64,000 nt of DNA from Schistosoma mansoni (GCF_000237925.1 NW_017386068.1:248001-312000), one strand, 5' to 3'. Shown: positions 14,001 to 28,059, counted from the first letter of the stretch. Notes: generated by a model from the letters alone, not told the origin. Numbers and translations are program-made.

Positions 14001-17000
14001 TGAAGGGATATATATATATATCTGGTTTAGGGTAAAAAAGCTTCTTTCTCACTCTCAATCTTTTTCCTGAGGTAGGCAGTATCAGAACTGCACACCAAAC
14101 AGCTAAATATGGTCTAACTTTATTTTACCGATTCCATATATTGAAAACTTAACTAAAATTTTTTTATCATTTATGTTACTGAATTGTCAACATCTGCAAT
14201 ACGTAAGCTAATCAATCGTCTATCCGCTAGAGATTATAAACTTAGTAACCCATATATTATAGAGGGAATATACGGGATTGACACAAAAATAAAATGTAGA
14301 TAATTTTCATAAATTATAGACAGATGAAGGAGAACTTTTGGAAATGGTCTGACTTTAATGGTATTTTAGCACAGTAAAAATGTACCGAACGACAACCATC
14401 ATGGTCGTTTACTGCTCCAATAGTACACCCAATATAAATCAAAATACGAACTATACATGCTTTACCAGTGACTGGAATCCACAACCAGAAAGATGAGTGG
14501 TTCGCTTTAATTCTCTAAAAATATCAACCTTTTTACTTTGAAACAACTGACTATGGTCCTACAGATGATTTAAAAACTTTCATAAAGTGATCAGTTGGGG
14601 AATGATTTGATTCATTAAGGTATTACATATAAAAATTAATTTTCGGGAATTTCGAGTGTTATTGATGAAAAAACAGTTTCAGTTAAACTGAGGTAGTTAG
14701 AAGCCAACCTCCCCACAAATTTAACAAACCAATCTTCACAATTGGACACGGAACACAAGATGGATACAATGTGCACATTAGAAACAATCAATAGGCAGCA
14801 TAACTTTGCTGAAATTTTCTGAGGTAATAGTAATTACAAGAATATAACCCGATTATTCGAAAAGAGTATATGGTTAGCTTACAATTTCTTTGATAACGAA
14901 AAGGGACAGTAACAAGGAATCAATTTTTCTTTTTCAGAAAGTTATGACAACCATTTAACAATTTAAAATTCGCTTTCTATCCTCTTAGTTTACTTATATA
15001 TTTCGATATATTACGCAACAATATTTTAGGACTATTGATTAAGATTACATAAAGAATCACTCTAAGAACTTTAAATTTTCATTGCAATTTTGATGATATT
15101 TGAGGGGGAATTCTGTCCTTAATAATTTCATGCTAATATCTTGAACGAACTAAATTTACTAGCCTACATATGCTGCTGGGGAGAAGGCTGGAAATACAAC
15201 CAGCTTATTATATTTCGTAAATATCGTTATTCGTACTCTGCTTACATCTAATTATTATGTTCAAAATGTAAAACAGGAAACATTACGGAGTTTTAATTGA
15301 GTTCATAGACCGATTACCGTTAGACCACCACTGAAAAACTGGAAGCACTGGACAGCCGTTTGGTGCTAGCGTTGGACTCCTCAGAATTTCTTAGCCACGA
15401 CCTTGCACGTGGGACTCGAACCCGGGACTTTCGGTCTCGTGCGCGAATGCTTAACCTCTAGAGCACTGAGCCGGCATCCAACGGTGTTATTGTCTAACTT
15501 CAACCGAACCACAATACATTTTTATTGAAACACTGATATGACGAATCGAAATTCGAGTCAAAATAAGTAAAGGAAAGATACTCACTTTAAATATAGAAGC
15601 AGGAGAATGATGAGGAAATTTTAAAGGTGTATCAAGTAGCACTGGAGAAGTTACACAGTCATCCATAGATGGATTCAAGGGATCAATATCATTTAAGTAA
15701 TAATCACCTAAAGAAAACGAAATAAAGTTGAGAAATACTAAGAATTATAAAACTTTTAGGAACGGATACTCAAGAAGACTCGTAGGTCGAAATCTGAAAG
15801 CGCAAACGACGAAGGAATATCTTTAATAAACTTTGGAGAACTTCGTTCATCTGTCTGAAAACCAGCCATCAATAAGTTTGAGACAAGCTAACATACTAGG
15901 TCATAAGTGTCCATTTGTTAGTTTACGTGCTTCTGTGATGTTAAGTATATATAACGTACGATTTTTTTGCTCACAAAACGCACTTGCCAATACTGTTAGG
16001 CATGACTGGCTTGAAGTGGACAAAAAAACAACGAAAAGCAGCTTTATTACAGACTATGACAAAAGATTTGGGATCTGTTTTCCTACTGACTCCGAAGAAT
16101 GCAAATAATTTAATTATAATGTCACTTTAGTTTCTAATCATTTATACATATTTGTTTTTTAATGCGAAACATCAGCCCATAAACTTATTTCTACTCAATA
16201 ATGAACTTTTGCCCCTCACAGGAAACTACTGATACTCTAGAAATAGATCCAAAAAGAGGAAGTGGTAATAGTATGTATCAATCACTTGTAGAAAGAACTT
16301 TTAGATCTTTAGTATCCAAATGACATGGTCTTCTGGTGAGATGAGACATGAGCAACCTAAACTGCATTTAATCAGAACCATTAACCATAGCATGTATTTC
16401 AAGCCTTCGAAATGTAAAGTACTTCTTCAAGACTGACAGGAACTTGTGTCTGCACTTGCTCATTTGCAGTGAACCGTTAGAAGCAGTCAAAAAGTTTGTA
16501 TATATAGGTAGCTGTGTGAGTGCTGCTGGTGGCATAACAAATGAGGTCAATTTGCATATAATGAAAGCCAATATGAGTCATCTTTAGAGTTTTTATGATG
16601 TTAGTCTGGCTGTAAATTGTCGGATTTATGACAGATCGATGAGAGTAGTTTTCCCCTATGCTTTTGAAACTTGGTCTTATAAAGCTGACGATGTTCAGTT
16701 ATCGTTGTCTCTAAAGGATTCCTGAAATCGAGTGACAATACTGTTAGTAATACTAAGGTATATCACCGTCTTCAAACACCGACAATGTTGGATTGGTCAT
16801 AGTTTACGAACGTCATCCTAGGACTTACGATATTTAATGATTAAGTTGATTAGCCACAACTCCCTTTTTTTCTTTAGACAGCACTCAATAGTGATTAAAT
16901 ACAGAACAATAAATATTTACATCTGATTACTATGCTACGTCATACAGAAATATAATTTAACGGTCATGGAGAATAATCACATTTTCACTAGCGTATGCTG

Positions 17001-20000
17001 ACAATTTAAGATAATTCATATTTTTATACAACCGAAAAGTGTTCATGATGATTGTACACACAGAAAACTGATGGTGAAAAAAAATATAATAGACTAAGTA
17101 AACAAAAAGACAAACGTACCACTTATACCTAAACAGTGGGATAACGGTGAATGACGGAACAGGTTTAATCTGGCTTTTTCAACTGGAGACAATATATTTT
17201 CCGTTGAAGTATTTTGTCTAGAAAATGAATGAGGGGAAACCAAATTAGGTTGAATTTTAATTTAGCCAGGTGAATTGGTTAGTGACCTAATAATGTGTTA
17301 TGCACTGTTGAGTGAATTTGAAACAGGGTTATTCCACAATTTGTTGGGGAAAACAGAACACTGTCTCTTACAAAAGATTTTTTGACTAACGAATACAGTA
17401 GAAAATCACACCAAATAAACATTCATGAAACGAGCGAATATAACTAGACGACCGTATATACGTTTTTATACTAAGCTTACCAAGGGGGTAGTTACATATT
17501 AAGAACACCTTCTAATTTGTTTTCGAAAATTGTTTTATTATCAATTTGTAAAATAATTGTAGTGCAAGAGTTAGCCTCGAATGCTTGTCAGTTTACGGTT
17601 GGCAACTTAGTTTTAGTCAGTTAGCTTAATGTTTTCGAAAATTACTTTATATGTATTTATACGGCCGTCTCACCTTTCTTTTTGAAAAGTACAAGTTCAT
17701 CTGAGACGTTAGCTGCAGATTACAACTTGTATATATTCAGGTGAACAGATATCGATTTGCTTACGTTTCGGTAAACACGACCATGTCATCATTAGTGTGC
17801 AGCCATTCTCCGTTACTCCAGCATGTTTGTCGAAATCCTACTTTACTACCTGAAAACTCTGAAGGACACTCTCTTGCAGCATTTGTGTAAATTATTCACA
17901 CATAAATCAGCACTAGCTAAAATAAACATGTAGAAGTAAAACAGACACTCACTTTAAATCATTTCTATCAGTAACACTATATGGAGAGGAGTTCAAAACC
18001 AAATCCTGCATATCTCTATTTAGAGAAGAAATTTCCAAACACGAAGTTGTATCTCTAAGCATTTTTTCCATATTCTGACGTTCCTGGCTGCAATGTGATG
18101 GCTCCAAAGTTACTGATATTTTTGATTTGTTAGTTGCTAAACTATGAATAGCAGATAAGTTAGAAGTTGGTCTTGTTTTTAGAAGTGGATTGTAGTTATG
18201 ACGTCGACGGCGACATAATTTGTAGCTAGTTCTGAGAGAACTAACTCGACTGGAGTAAGACGTCTGTTATAATTGAATATTATGTTAAATAGTAGATAAT
18301 TAAGAACATATTTAAAAATATGATACGTTGTACTAAAAACCTAAACAATATAACCGATTTTAATGAGAAGGGAGAGGTGCAGAATTTATATTAAAAAACT
18401 TGTTTTACACGTATGTCATATAAGCATTAACTTAATCTGACCGATTAATTATGTATATGTTGTAAGGGACGATTTAACTATAAGGTAAAGAAAATTCGAA
18501 ACTAATTTTTTTATGGTTTTATTTACAGATATTGATTGGATTTTTATTAATTATTTTGGTTTTACTATTTTCTTATTACTCTAATTCTAAGCTTTTATTT
18601 GAACCTTAATTTGTTGCTATAGCATCTCTCACTCATAAACTAGAACCAACTATGTGTGTATCCCGTATTCCCATCATTAATGTTGTTGTTTCGTGTTGAT
18701 ACTGTTACCCAATTGGTCTACTGTGAGGTCTGGTCTTGCAGGTATATAAATGTCTGAAATATAATAATGATTCTGGACTGGTGAACATTGCTTTTGCGTT
18801 CTTCCTCTACGTTCGGGGCTGACTGGTATTGAGCCAAAAGTCAGGCATAGGGTATCAGTCTACCAAATCCTACGCGTATTGGTTGGTTGTATGAAGTAAC
18901 AGTCTAGGACCTAGGTTATGAGACAAATATACTTAAAGGAATAGTTGTGTTGAAGCAGCACCAATTGGTTCGCCACGATTCCCAGTATAGGGTTTTAGAT
19001 ATCAAACACTTAAAATGCTTGGAACGTTAAAGGACATGACTAGGACCGTGGTGATCGTGTTGTTTATTTGATGCTCAGTAAGATGGATCTTCCGACTGAA
19101 CAGAAACATTTTTGGTTGTCTTATCATTCAAACCGTATCCTTTAATATCGATCTTTCTTATTTCCATTGAGTGATTTGGTGTTCCCTGTTTTTCTATGAT
19201 ACAAATAAATGAATATCCCAGTACTGCTTTGAAGACACCTATGGCCAAACACTTGCTACTACACAGGGTCTCTACTTTGACAAACAAATGAACATTTTAC
19301 TTGCAGCACAAATGAAAAAAAGTGGGAATCACCAAGTGGATAATTTTATATCTGTCCTTAGGACTAATTATTCAAGAACACATCAGGGTTAGCTATGTCC
19401 TGAAGACGAATGATTCAAGCTGAAGATTAATATTTGAATGAAAATACTTCAATCGATAACAAGTATAGGAACTTGAAGAAAAAAATGCAGTGACAATTTC
19501 ACCTGTAGCTCATCTGAATGGATTTCCGATGTTTCAAAATTTTGAGAACTAACTCGCGATTTTCTGGATATTGGTGACCAATGGACCAAATGGCGACGGA
19601 AGTGAGATTTCCAAGATTTATTGTCAAAATCACTAGAACTTCTGAATCGTCGTAAAGCACAGATATGTTGTTCATCAAAAAATGCAGCATGCCCAAAAGA
19701 AGGTTCCGAAGACGATCCATGCAATGAATTTGAAACATCGTAAATAGTAAAGTAACTCTAAAAGGAGAAAAAATTCATTTAGATTGATCAACTAGGCTGA
19801 TTAACAAACGGCTGTCATCCAGCTATAATATAGGTATCACTTTCGTCCGAGATATTAGCTTACGTCACGCTGTAGTGAACAAGAAGACGAGTGGGGCAAT
19901 CGAATGTATTTGACTCGAAATTGGTAGCAGTGCATGAGTGCTTTCTGTCGGTCCTTCACGACTCCTTGGTTGGAATTTTAAAAATGGAGCAACACAATGG

Positions 20001-23000
20001 CTAGAGACGTTATCAGATATGGCTTAGAATAGAAGCTAATGGCGATCGTGTTGTAACTTTATCTTACTTCATAAAAAAATGGACGTAACTTCTTTAACTG
20101 GAAGAATTCTTTCTAGTTGTACCTTTGCTAAGTGAATTGCTTCTCCCATGATTATTATTTCACTATCATACACTAATTTCTGTTCGTTATTGTTCCCCTT
20201 TTTCTTATACGCGCTTTACATTCTTTATATCTTCACGTTTTCCCTGTTATCGTGCGGAGCATATGTATCTAGAGCTCCTTCGTACCGATATTTGTGTCAA
20301 ATAAGATAAAAAAAAACAACGTGGGGTCAGGAATTATTTAGTGTATATAAACCTCAAGAAAAATTGTCAAAAAGTGGAGGATGAGAACTTTATGAGATTA
20401 AAGATGTTACTGTTAGGAAATACTTCGTCAGGACTATAAGTGTACAGAATCATGTTAAAGTGCTTCAGACATGATAACTATGGTGACGAGTCTTTCCAAC
20501 ATGGTGTAAAAAGTAAAAAGAGTGCATCGTATCCATGGTTTCACCGATCAATATATGACAGAATCATAAACGAGCCACTAAATCCTTTAAAATATTAAGG
20601 AAAGTCATATAATCAAGTAAATAAGGGAGAAATTAGAACTGTTTTGTTGACGGTGAAAGCTAAACGACATGGAATCGGTTGAGTTCTCATCGTTTAAGTG
20701 CACTTAAGTCTATACACTTAGTAGGTGACAGAGATTATGGTCTTCTTTGACTGAAAGTAAACGTTGCTAAATAACTAAAACCAAATTCAAGGATTACAGA
20801 ACATAAAAAAAATTACATAACATTTCTTTACTTAGTTTGAGAACCAAAGTGTTACAATGATGTTGAATCACACATACATATGATTCATTTCAGAATTCAG
20901 ATACTATCTGATCAAATTAAAAAAGACAAATCATAGCTCTGATAACATACAGAAACACAATATTAATCAACGGGTTACGTAACTTGGAAGAAAGACGATA
21001 TAAATAAAATGTACAAATAACATTACTTTTTCTGAAGATAAACACTCTGGGGAAAAAAAAGTTTTGACATTGTCATCCCGTGAAGTCAATAAGCGTTCCT
21101 TCAGAGCCACATCGGTTTTATGTATGATAGGTGTATCCGTCTAAAAAGCACATGAAATAAGTTAGTTTTACGTGGAAATATTTAAATTCGAAGTGTACGA
21201 AACTCTACAAAGCCGAGTGCCTTCAAATGCACTATATTTGAAAGATTAAATTTTGTTGGCAGATAGAAACATAATAATGTAACACGATAATTTTCATATT
21301 TATCCAGACACAATGCTCATGTGTTTTGTTCCTTATTTTAATGAGCTTTTTTAACTCTTCTTACTTATATGCGTCCTTATTGTATGATACAGTCTAAGAA
21401 AAACGCATTCATTTTTACTAGAAACACTTCCAGAGAAGCATTTCACCATGCTCAGTCTATTATGAGAACAAATAATAGTAACTCAGTGATCTTTACTTTT
21501 TGTACAACGCATTAACAGTATGATGACTGACTCGAACTCGGAGTATAAAATCTGATGACTTATGGAGTAGATTGTCGGAGCTACTCAGATAACTTAAAGG
21601 AACTATTACCAAAAGATCAGGATCTAGATGTCGTTCTACTGTTCGTTATCTAACTTCACGTCTATTCGAAGATAATGGTATTTGTTCTTATAGTAGATTT
21701 ATTTGAATGTTATTATTTTACTGCTTCTTAAATGAACAAAACACAATTAATTCCCGAATACTTACGAAAGCCAGTTCAGTTGTCAAGGAAATAAGTTGGC
21801 CAGGAGTTCGGTAGTATTGCAAAGGTAATGAAACCACAGACGGTGTATTCAAAACATCACTTGGCTGTAAGGCTATAAAAATAAAGGCAAATTAATGGAT
21901 GCTAAAATAAAAGGGAAGCCAAACTCAAATAACGGGGGAAAACTGAGAAAGCTTATCACGTGTTCACGGATGGCTATTGGGGGACTTTTTTATGGAAGTT
22001 ATATGACATCCCAGGGAAGTGATAATTATTTTTGCAGAAAAGTAAACCTAGAAAGATCAGAGATGACTGCACACACACATACAGAGGGACATTGAAACGT
22101 CATAAAATGCCTAACCATGTTAAAACAGAACGTTTACTAGACATATTCTATTTGACAAAACAAAACTAGAGCTATCATATTCTTTTGAGCACAAGTAACA
22201 CTGGTTTGTACTTTCTGAAGAGGATGAACATAATTGGTGACCCAGATGTGTTAGAAATACAGATAGAGAGTGTATTAATAACAACCCCCACATGACTGTT
22301 TGTTCAAGAAAAATTTTCCTTTGCCGTGTCTTGATGTTTACTTTTTAAGTATACAACCTTGGGAAACACTGATAACCTATATGAGCTAAATTCGGTGATA
22401 GAGACATTGGCTCAGGAGAAATGACAACAAAAGAATGACTGCCTTCTATTAAGACGACATATTTATCATTCGGTGAATAATGAATGACTGCATTGATATT
22501 TTGTCGACTGTTACATTTCTTGACAAAGTTGATGGGCTGTTACGGATCCCTTCGTAGAACTAGGTTGGGAAATTGAGGTATAAATACGTTCAAAACAGTA
22601 CTGATTTAGTCACAAAAATCAGACATCCACCTAGTAGTTGCTATTCGTTTCACTCTAAGTCTGTTCAGGTAATTGTTAGACGTAAGACTTCTCTAATACG
22701 TTAGATTTTTATTCGTACATGTTTACAGGAAAGTCAACTTAAACTGGAATGAAGAACAGGCTCAAAACTTGAGAATGAGGACTGTTTTAAAACAAACTTA
22801 TAAGAAATAATGACTTATAATAAAGAATTTTGGAGGATCAAAGAAGTCAGAAAAAAGTTTGCAGGCGAGACTAGCTTGGAAAACTTACGACGCTTCCATG
22901 TTATGGTGGACAACCCGAAATCTGTCAGCTTTAAATGTCCTTTGGAGTCAATAAGTATGTTATCCGGCTTAAGGTCACGGTGAATTATTCCATGTTTATG

Positions 23001-23484
23001 AAGATATTCCAAGGCTATTGCAATTTCAACAGTATAGATAGCAGCGTGAGATTCTTGAAGACATCCCATAACCAGCAAAAGTGACTTAAGGTCACCACCG
23101 ACGAGGTATTCCATAACCTGCAATTTCAGATCGTGATAATAATGATTATTACCAAATATATATGACTGGTGGTTTGCAAACAGTAGTACAAATGGACAAT
23201 GTATGGACACTTACTAACTGCAAGAGCATTTCGCTCACAAGTAACTGCAATTTGGTATTGATTAACAACCCACTTACCTTTCTCCACAAGATTCTTCTTC
23301 CTCATTTCCTCTTTAGACATTATTTTTATTGCGTATATGAAGTCAATATTGTTTGCCTTAGCTCCTAAAAACACTTTTCTTCCAAGATTACATAAAAAAC
23401 AATCCAGTACCCAAAAGCACCTTTGCTAATAGGTTTTATCATGACGAAATCATTTATAGAAGGAGCTGAATTATTTTTAAACAT
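11056..23484 (-). CDS. MASTL: Greatwall/MASTL serine-threonine kinase, 13 exons, complete
   Basis: Exons, 5' to 3' on the minus strand: 23411-23484, 23278-23378, 23153-23244, 22889-23117, 21766-21872, 21027-21140, 19503-19757, 17953-18263, 17129-17217, 15586-15707, 13125-13548, 11504-11766, 11056-11139. All junctions are GT-AG, all phases agree, and the 2,265 nt sum to 754 residues plus stop. ATG 23484 follows an in-frame TAG. The N-lobe has the glycine loop (ISKGAFG), catalytic-site Lys43, and [12 protein letters not shown]. The C-lobe has HRDLKPDN (Asp137) and DFG at 155-157. About 430 residues then separate DFG from GTPEYLAPE (582-589), the diagnostic Greatwall insert. The insert keeps NTPS (T175) and RTPGQ (T188), spaced as in human T194/T207. 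The tail MPFIPHPD...TDTFYFD matches the MASTL end. In other animals the kinase phosphorylates ENSA/ARPP19 to inhibit PP2A-B55 and so permits mitosis. Human MASTL is 879 residues; the fluke insert is shorter. Confidence 0.93.
15315..15482 (-). repeat. tRNA-derived SINE with degenerate hammerhead, in a MASTL intron
   Basis: On the minus strand a tRNA-like head shows a box A-like GGCTCAGTGCTCTAGAGG and a box B GGGTTCGAGTCCC. It is followed by a body with CTGAGGAGTCC and GTCCAGTGCTTCCAG, the sequence that forms a hammerhead ribozyme in sister copies. Stem II and the GAAA box are mutated here, so it is probably inactive. It lies in the intron between the exons at 15586-15707 and 13125-13548, in the same orientation as the gene. 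Confidence 0.75.
16375..16835 (+). mobile_element. LINE relic (reverse transcriptase C-terminal part), broken
   Basis: Plus-strand translations in shifting frames resemble the end of the LINE at 29470-30669. Landmarks are [13 protein letters not shown], a Gly-Gly-Ile-like ISAGGGI-type segment ([10 protein letters not shown] region), and a decayed segment with [19 protein letters not shown]. Many stops and frameshifts interrupt it, so it is old. It sits in the MASTL intron between the exons at 17129-17217 and 15586-15707, antisense to the gene. Confidence 0.6.
23118..23410 (-). other. cluster of three micro-introns at the MASTL 5' end
   Basis: The introns are 23379-23410 (32 nt), 23245-23277 (33 nt) and 23118-23152 (35 nt), each GT-AG and each keeping phase in the kinase N-lobe. 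The remaining MASTL introns are 364 to 2,037 nt. Tiny 5' introns followed by long 3' introns are a known habit of schistosome genes. Two of the three are read through by open frames, so a naive gene finder would miss them. Confidence 0.85.
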
Positions 23485-24950
23485 CTTCTGAACGCCCGCG
23501 CGACCTTTTGATGTGCATTCCCACTACTTAAGAACAACGAGTTACAATGCCCAATGGTTATAATGGTTGTGAGGGGAAGAAGAGAGACGTTCGCCTATTT
23601 AAATTTTTCCTTTAATGACAATGAGTCACTTATAGCTCATGTAGGGGCCTAAGTATATAAAACCAGTAGAAACTAAAGAATTACCCGTAAAAAACTCTGA
23701 GTTGATATGTTCAATTTTTAGGAAAATATCAAGCTTTCATTCGGAAAGGTCGTTGAATGGTACTTCAAACTCAGTTAAATTTGACTTTTGAGCTGTGAGT
23801 GTTCACTCCATAGTTTTTGCTAAGAATACACTGAGGTAAGTATCCTAGTAGATCTATAGGGAAATTTGTAATCTGAATCACTGTAAAATTATCTCTTACT
23901 TTTCTGTATCACAACGAGTACAAATTCAGTGTTCTTAGGAGTTTTTCGTGAGGTATCGCACCTCTTATCACACTCCTATGTAGTATATTTTCCTTCCACT
24001 TATATGATGTCATTTATGCATGATCAGGGACTTTATAAAGTCCTAGTGACTATGCCGTCTGTAACCCCCTTAAATATGTCATGCATGCTTTTGAGTGTTC
24101 TTGAGTTATGCCATGTGTTACAAGTCAACCACCGGTGTTTCATTCGTAGCGGTAAATAAATCTTGGAAATGATTAGTTCTGTATGTCCTCAATATTTACG
24201 TTGACGTCATTTGTTTTACCGGACATACTCTGGATGGAGGCACTTGGTCACGCACCTGTACCAAATCACGAGTGAATAGGTTGTGCCACGCATCCTTCTC
24301 AACATCAATCTAGCTATGATCAAACGCTTCTTAACAAAGTCGGCATTTTTTCCAGGTAAATTTTAGAACTTCTTCGTTTCTAACTTCTGGTTGTAACTAG
24401 ATCGGTGTCTTTCGATTGTAAAAGTGGTATGGAGAAAAGCATTGTAAAACCGTAAAAACCATTAGCGTCTTCACTATGGACTTCAGGCGTTATCATGTTA
24501 TTTGCTAAAATAATTGGAGAAACTTTGTTCACTAGAACTGTATTTTTACAGTCGAAACGCCTGTTAAAATCCTTTTTATGTCAATTAACAGGACTGATGG
24601 TGAAACAACAATACTATCAATGAGACAGTTTCCTAATGAAGAACAACCAAGATTTGGTTTTCATGTGGTCCGACCACATCAATTCTAGCAACCGAATCTA
24701 TTATCAGTTTGAAATATAAAACACTACTTCACCATTGATTAGTACTCAGAGTAATGACGATTTTGACGAACATAATAATATCATTTTGTGATGAATGTTC
24801 TTTTACTGTTTGAAACCACAGTAAATCTACATCACAACTAGACGTTTCCATGTTGTGAAGCAACTGCTTGATGATTCAATCACTCATACATGAAGGATAA
24901 TTGGCTTTACTCAAATGAATGTTATTCAGTTAAGCGAATCTCAGATTTAT
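23485..24950. promoter_or_regulatory. MASTL upstream region
   Basis: Directly upstream of the MASTL start codon is a short CG-dense stretch (about 23494-23506, CGCCCGCGCGACC) that stands out in AT-rich DNA and may mark the promoter or 5'UTR. No TATA box at a convincing distance was recognised. The rest of the interval shows no supportable exon. Confidence 0.3.
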
Positions 24951-24965
24951 TAAAACCTAAAGATG

Positions 24966-25783
24966 AAGAACCTACCCAGATTTCATGATTCGCAGTATGC
25001 AAACAATTATTGGGGATACACTAAAAGTCAAGTTCACAACTGGAAAACTGTAACAACTGCTAGTGTGAACGCTTGCACGTTAATGTAGTCAAGGTTTGGT
25101 ATGTTTGCACATAATAACAGTGTGAACCATTTAAGGAATTGCGGTACATTTTTACAATAATTTGTGTTCGTTACGAATGCAGGTTCCCAAATTCTGATCA
25201 TTTTAAATCGATATAAAATAGATGACGAAGTTGTTTCTACCAATAGTTCTGGAGCTAACATTAGTGAATCTTCAACCAACAAACTAGTCATTCTACTATA
25301 TGTAGGGAGACAGAAAGAAGGTTATGGATTACATGACGGAAGTCTGAGATGAGAATTATTGACAGAGGAAACGAATACATCGTAGTGTCAACAATCAGTG
25401 AAAATAAGAACAAGCAATTTTCAAGGCAAGGTCAGTTAATATTACCATTGTAACTGACGTTTGAACATTTAGTTCCTTTAAGTGTAGTGTTTAGTCATTT
25501 CTAGAATTGTTCAATAAGAACCAGCACTCTAGTCAAAAATGAAATTGCGAAACACTTAAATACATATTGTATCTGTACCTCGAATAGGGTGAGCGAAAGT
25601 ATGCAACATAATCATCCTTCAATAAAAAATTATAATGTAATATGTGGTCCCTCTGTACAGGAAGTTGTTGTCCTGCATGACCATTCGCCCTACACATTTC
25701 TTCACTAACAAACAGGCGACTTGATAATTCTGAAGACGCCACAGGTATTGTAGTTTGACAACATTTTAACCTGAAATACCTTC
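24966..25783 (-). CDS. possible multi-exon hypothetical gene, partial
   Basis: Three minus-strand blocks have usable splice signals. Block one runs from about 25770 (acceptor TATTTCAG) to 25581 (donor AG|GTACAG) and reads LKCCQTTIPVASSEL and then SEEMCRANGHAGQQLP. Block two starts at about 25296 (acceptor CATATAG) in the phase left by block one and reads RMTSLLVEDSLMLAPELL, then RIWEPAF before a possible GTAACG donor. A 45-nt block at about 24975-25019 has a good acceptor (GACTTTTAG) and a GTAGGT donor. Compatible phases and ordinary amino-acid use argue for a gene. No start, end or family was recognised, so this may be chance. It would lie upstream of MASTL on the same strand. Confidence 0.25.
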
Positions 25784-25869
25784 TATGATTGAATCGTGCC
25801 CAATCAGTGAAATCAAGTGTCAGAAGCGATGAGGTTGGAAGATATATTTGATAGGTTATCAATATATCG

Positions 25870-28059
25870 AGAAGTGACTGATCTAAACTGTCTAGTGATC
25901 GCAGGAGAAGTTGAGAACAGCGTTTCCACTCGTGATCTGGTATGGATGCATGACCGAGCGCCTTCAGCTAAGTGAGTCCATTAAAACTATTGCGGTCAGC
26001 ATCTAATGCCGAACACTTACAGAGCTATTGATTTTGGGGATTTATTTGCCGATACAATATATATATGCTTATTAAATTTACGTATTTTCATCGGATCGCT
26101 TGATCTCCAGCTTAAAAAGGCACTTGAAAAATACAAGCTTGAATAAATTTCCTTTATTCTTTTTCGCTCAATATTTTGTCTATGAAATTAACTTGTTTCA
26201 ATACTCATCCCTTGTAACTTCGAATTCATTCACCTTAGAGATTTGCAGTTACCGGTAGCTAATCCCACAAGGTTTCGATGTTTCGGCAAGTTCACGAAAG
26301 TTTTAAATTGTTACGTACACGGTCTTCTCTCTCTCTCATTATTGAATCACCACAAATCAATCCACTTGTAACTTCTGACCCCATATAACAATAGAATCAA
26401 ACTCTAATTTAGGGACCAAAGTTTATTTGAAAAATACAAGCAATCGACTCATTTCTCGTTCTAATAATAACTATAACAATTACAAAACAAACGGTCAAAT
26501 TTCTACATTTCTGGAGCGAAAACTTCCAAATGCTTAACCAAAAACAAAGTCAAAAATATAAACAAACAGCAGGTTCAAAAGTTGGGTAAAACAAACACGT
26601 TCAAAACACAGTGTAATTATTGTTATTCAATATGACATTTTTTATTCAGTAAAATATTTCTGTTCTCCTGTAACATGAAGCAACATTGAGTAACATGAAT
26701 GTTCAGCCGCTGCCGTACTGTTAGAGTGACTGATTAGATCAGCAAGCCTGGTATTTATTTCGGAAATTTAAATAGAACTATTATTATTATTATTAACTAT
26801 TGGGGAGTGTGTTTACAATTGCTTGAGAAAGCAGACATAAACAGCTGGAGTGAGATGGTTTGAACAATTTCGGCCATTTTGGAGGGTGTAACGAGGAAAG
26901 AGATGTAAAGCAAAAATGAAGTTAGGGATGAAGCGACGAATAAATACTGAAAACAAAAGATTTACCCCTAAAACAACAGCCTAGCAGCTAACAGTGTTAC
27001 TATCTCATTTCAAGCAACCCACAGCATTTAGCGACTATCTTCTATTGCTTTCAATAACTGCCTCACGCCCGACACTGCTGAACACCGATGGTCAAGCCCT
27101 CCCATCATGATTTCGTGAATTGCCACTCAAAGCTATTAATTGGTGAGAACTTAACGGCCATCTAGCTAAACTAGGTTTTTAGGGATGACCGACTATAATA
27201 AACCCATGACTGTGATGAAACTCAGCAATCTACATATCTTTTTCACAACTCTTTTTTTAAATTTTCGAACCAACTGAAAAGAAGGAACTCAATAGTATAC
27301 TCCAGGGATTCAGTATACATTTATATATCACATTTATCCCACATTCTTTTAAGCATTAAACGATCAATCAGTACGTACATTTGAACACTTAGATCTTGAC
27401 AAGCAGTTGAGACGAAGCAAATTTACTGTCAGGGAAGCTATATTCCTCAAAGAAACGAAAAATGTCTCCTAGAATTATATAAGCTTCCTCATAACAACAT
27501 GGATTGTCAAAATTGTGAAAGTTATAAAATCAAGTCAGAGGACAGTGAAATCATTAGACTGCATCTTACTCATTGTGCCTCAATAATATGGTTTCTACTT
27601 CATCCTATATGAAAATATAAAAGGTGGACAAAAGGGATTACATACAGCCGGACATAATGAACAATATCAAAGACCCTAAAGCATTGAAAACATATAATTA
27701 TCATTTAGTATGAGACATTTCGTATGGCTATAACTGCTGGCTTCCTCTTGAATTAGTAGCCATCGAAAAATCTTTATCATTTCATTGATTGCAGCTGATC
27801 ACTTGTGTTGTATTTTACTTAGTTTTAATTTTTATTATGTATACTTTGGGATTTCTGATTGAGAGCAATTTAGTTGAAATATTTGTTCTTGGGATTTCGA
27901 GGATCGGAACGATGGAAAATGCATTCTTTTTTCAAATTGAGAGATGGGCTCAGAAGAAATTCAAGCAGATCACTCAGTGTCCGTAAATAAAGCACCAGTG
28001 TTAAAAGAATTAGGATTATTGACGCGAATGATGTTCATAATTTTAGAAACGTAACGACA
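25870..28059. other. no gene recognised; ATT microsatellite at about 26771
   Basis: No exon chain or recognisable repeat was found apart from a short ATT-type trinucleotide run around 26770-26790. The open frame at 27789-27986 lacks splice context. Confidence 0.4.

Noticed and set aside
18650-19000. Possible further solo LTR with a TATATAAA box in a MASTL intron
   Set aside because: No terminal inverted ends or target duplication could be found and no second copy lies in the window.
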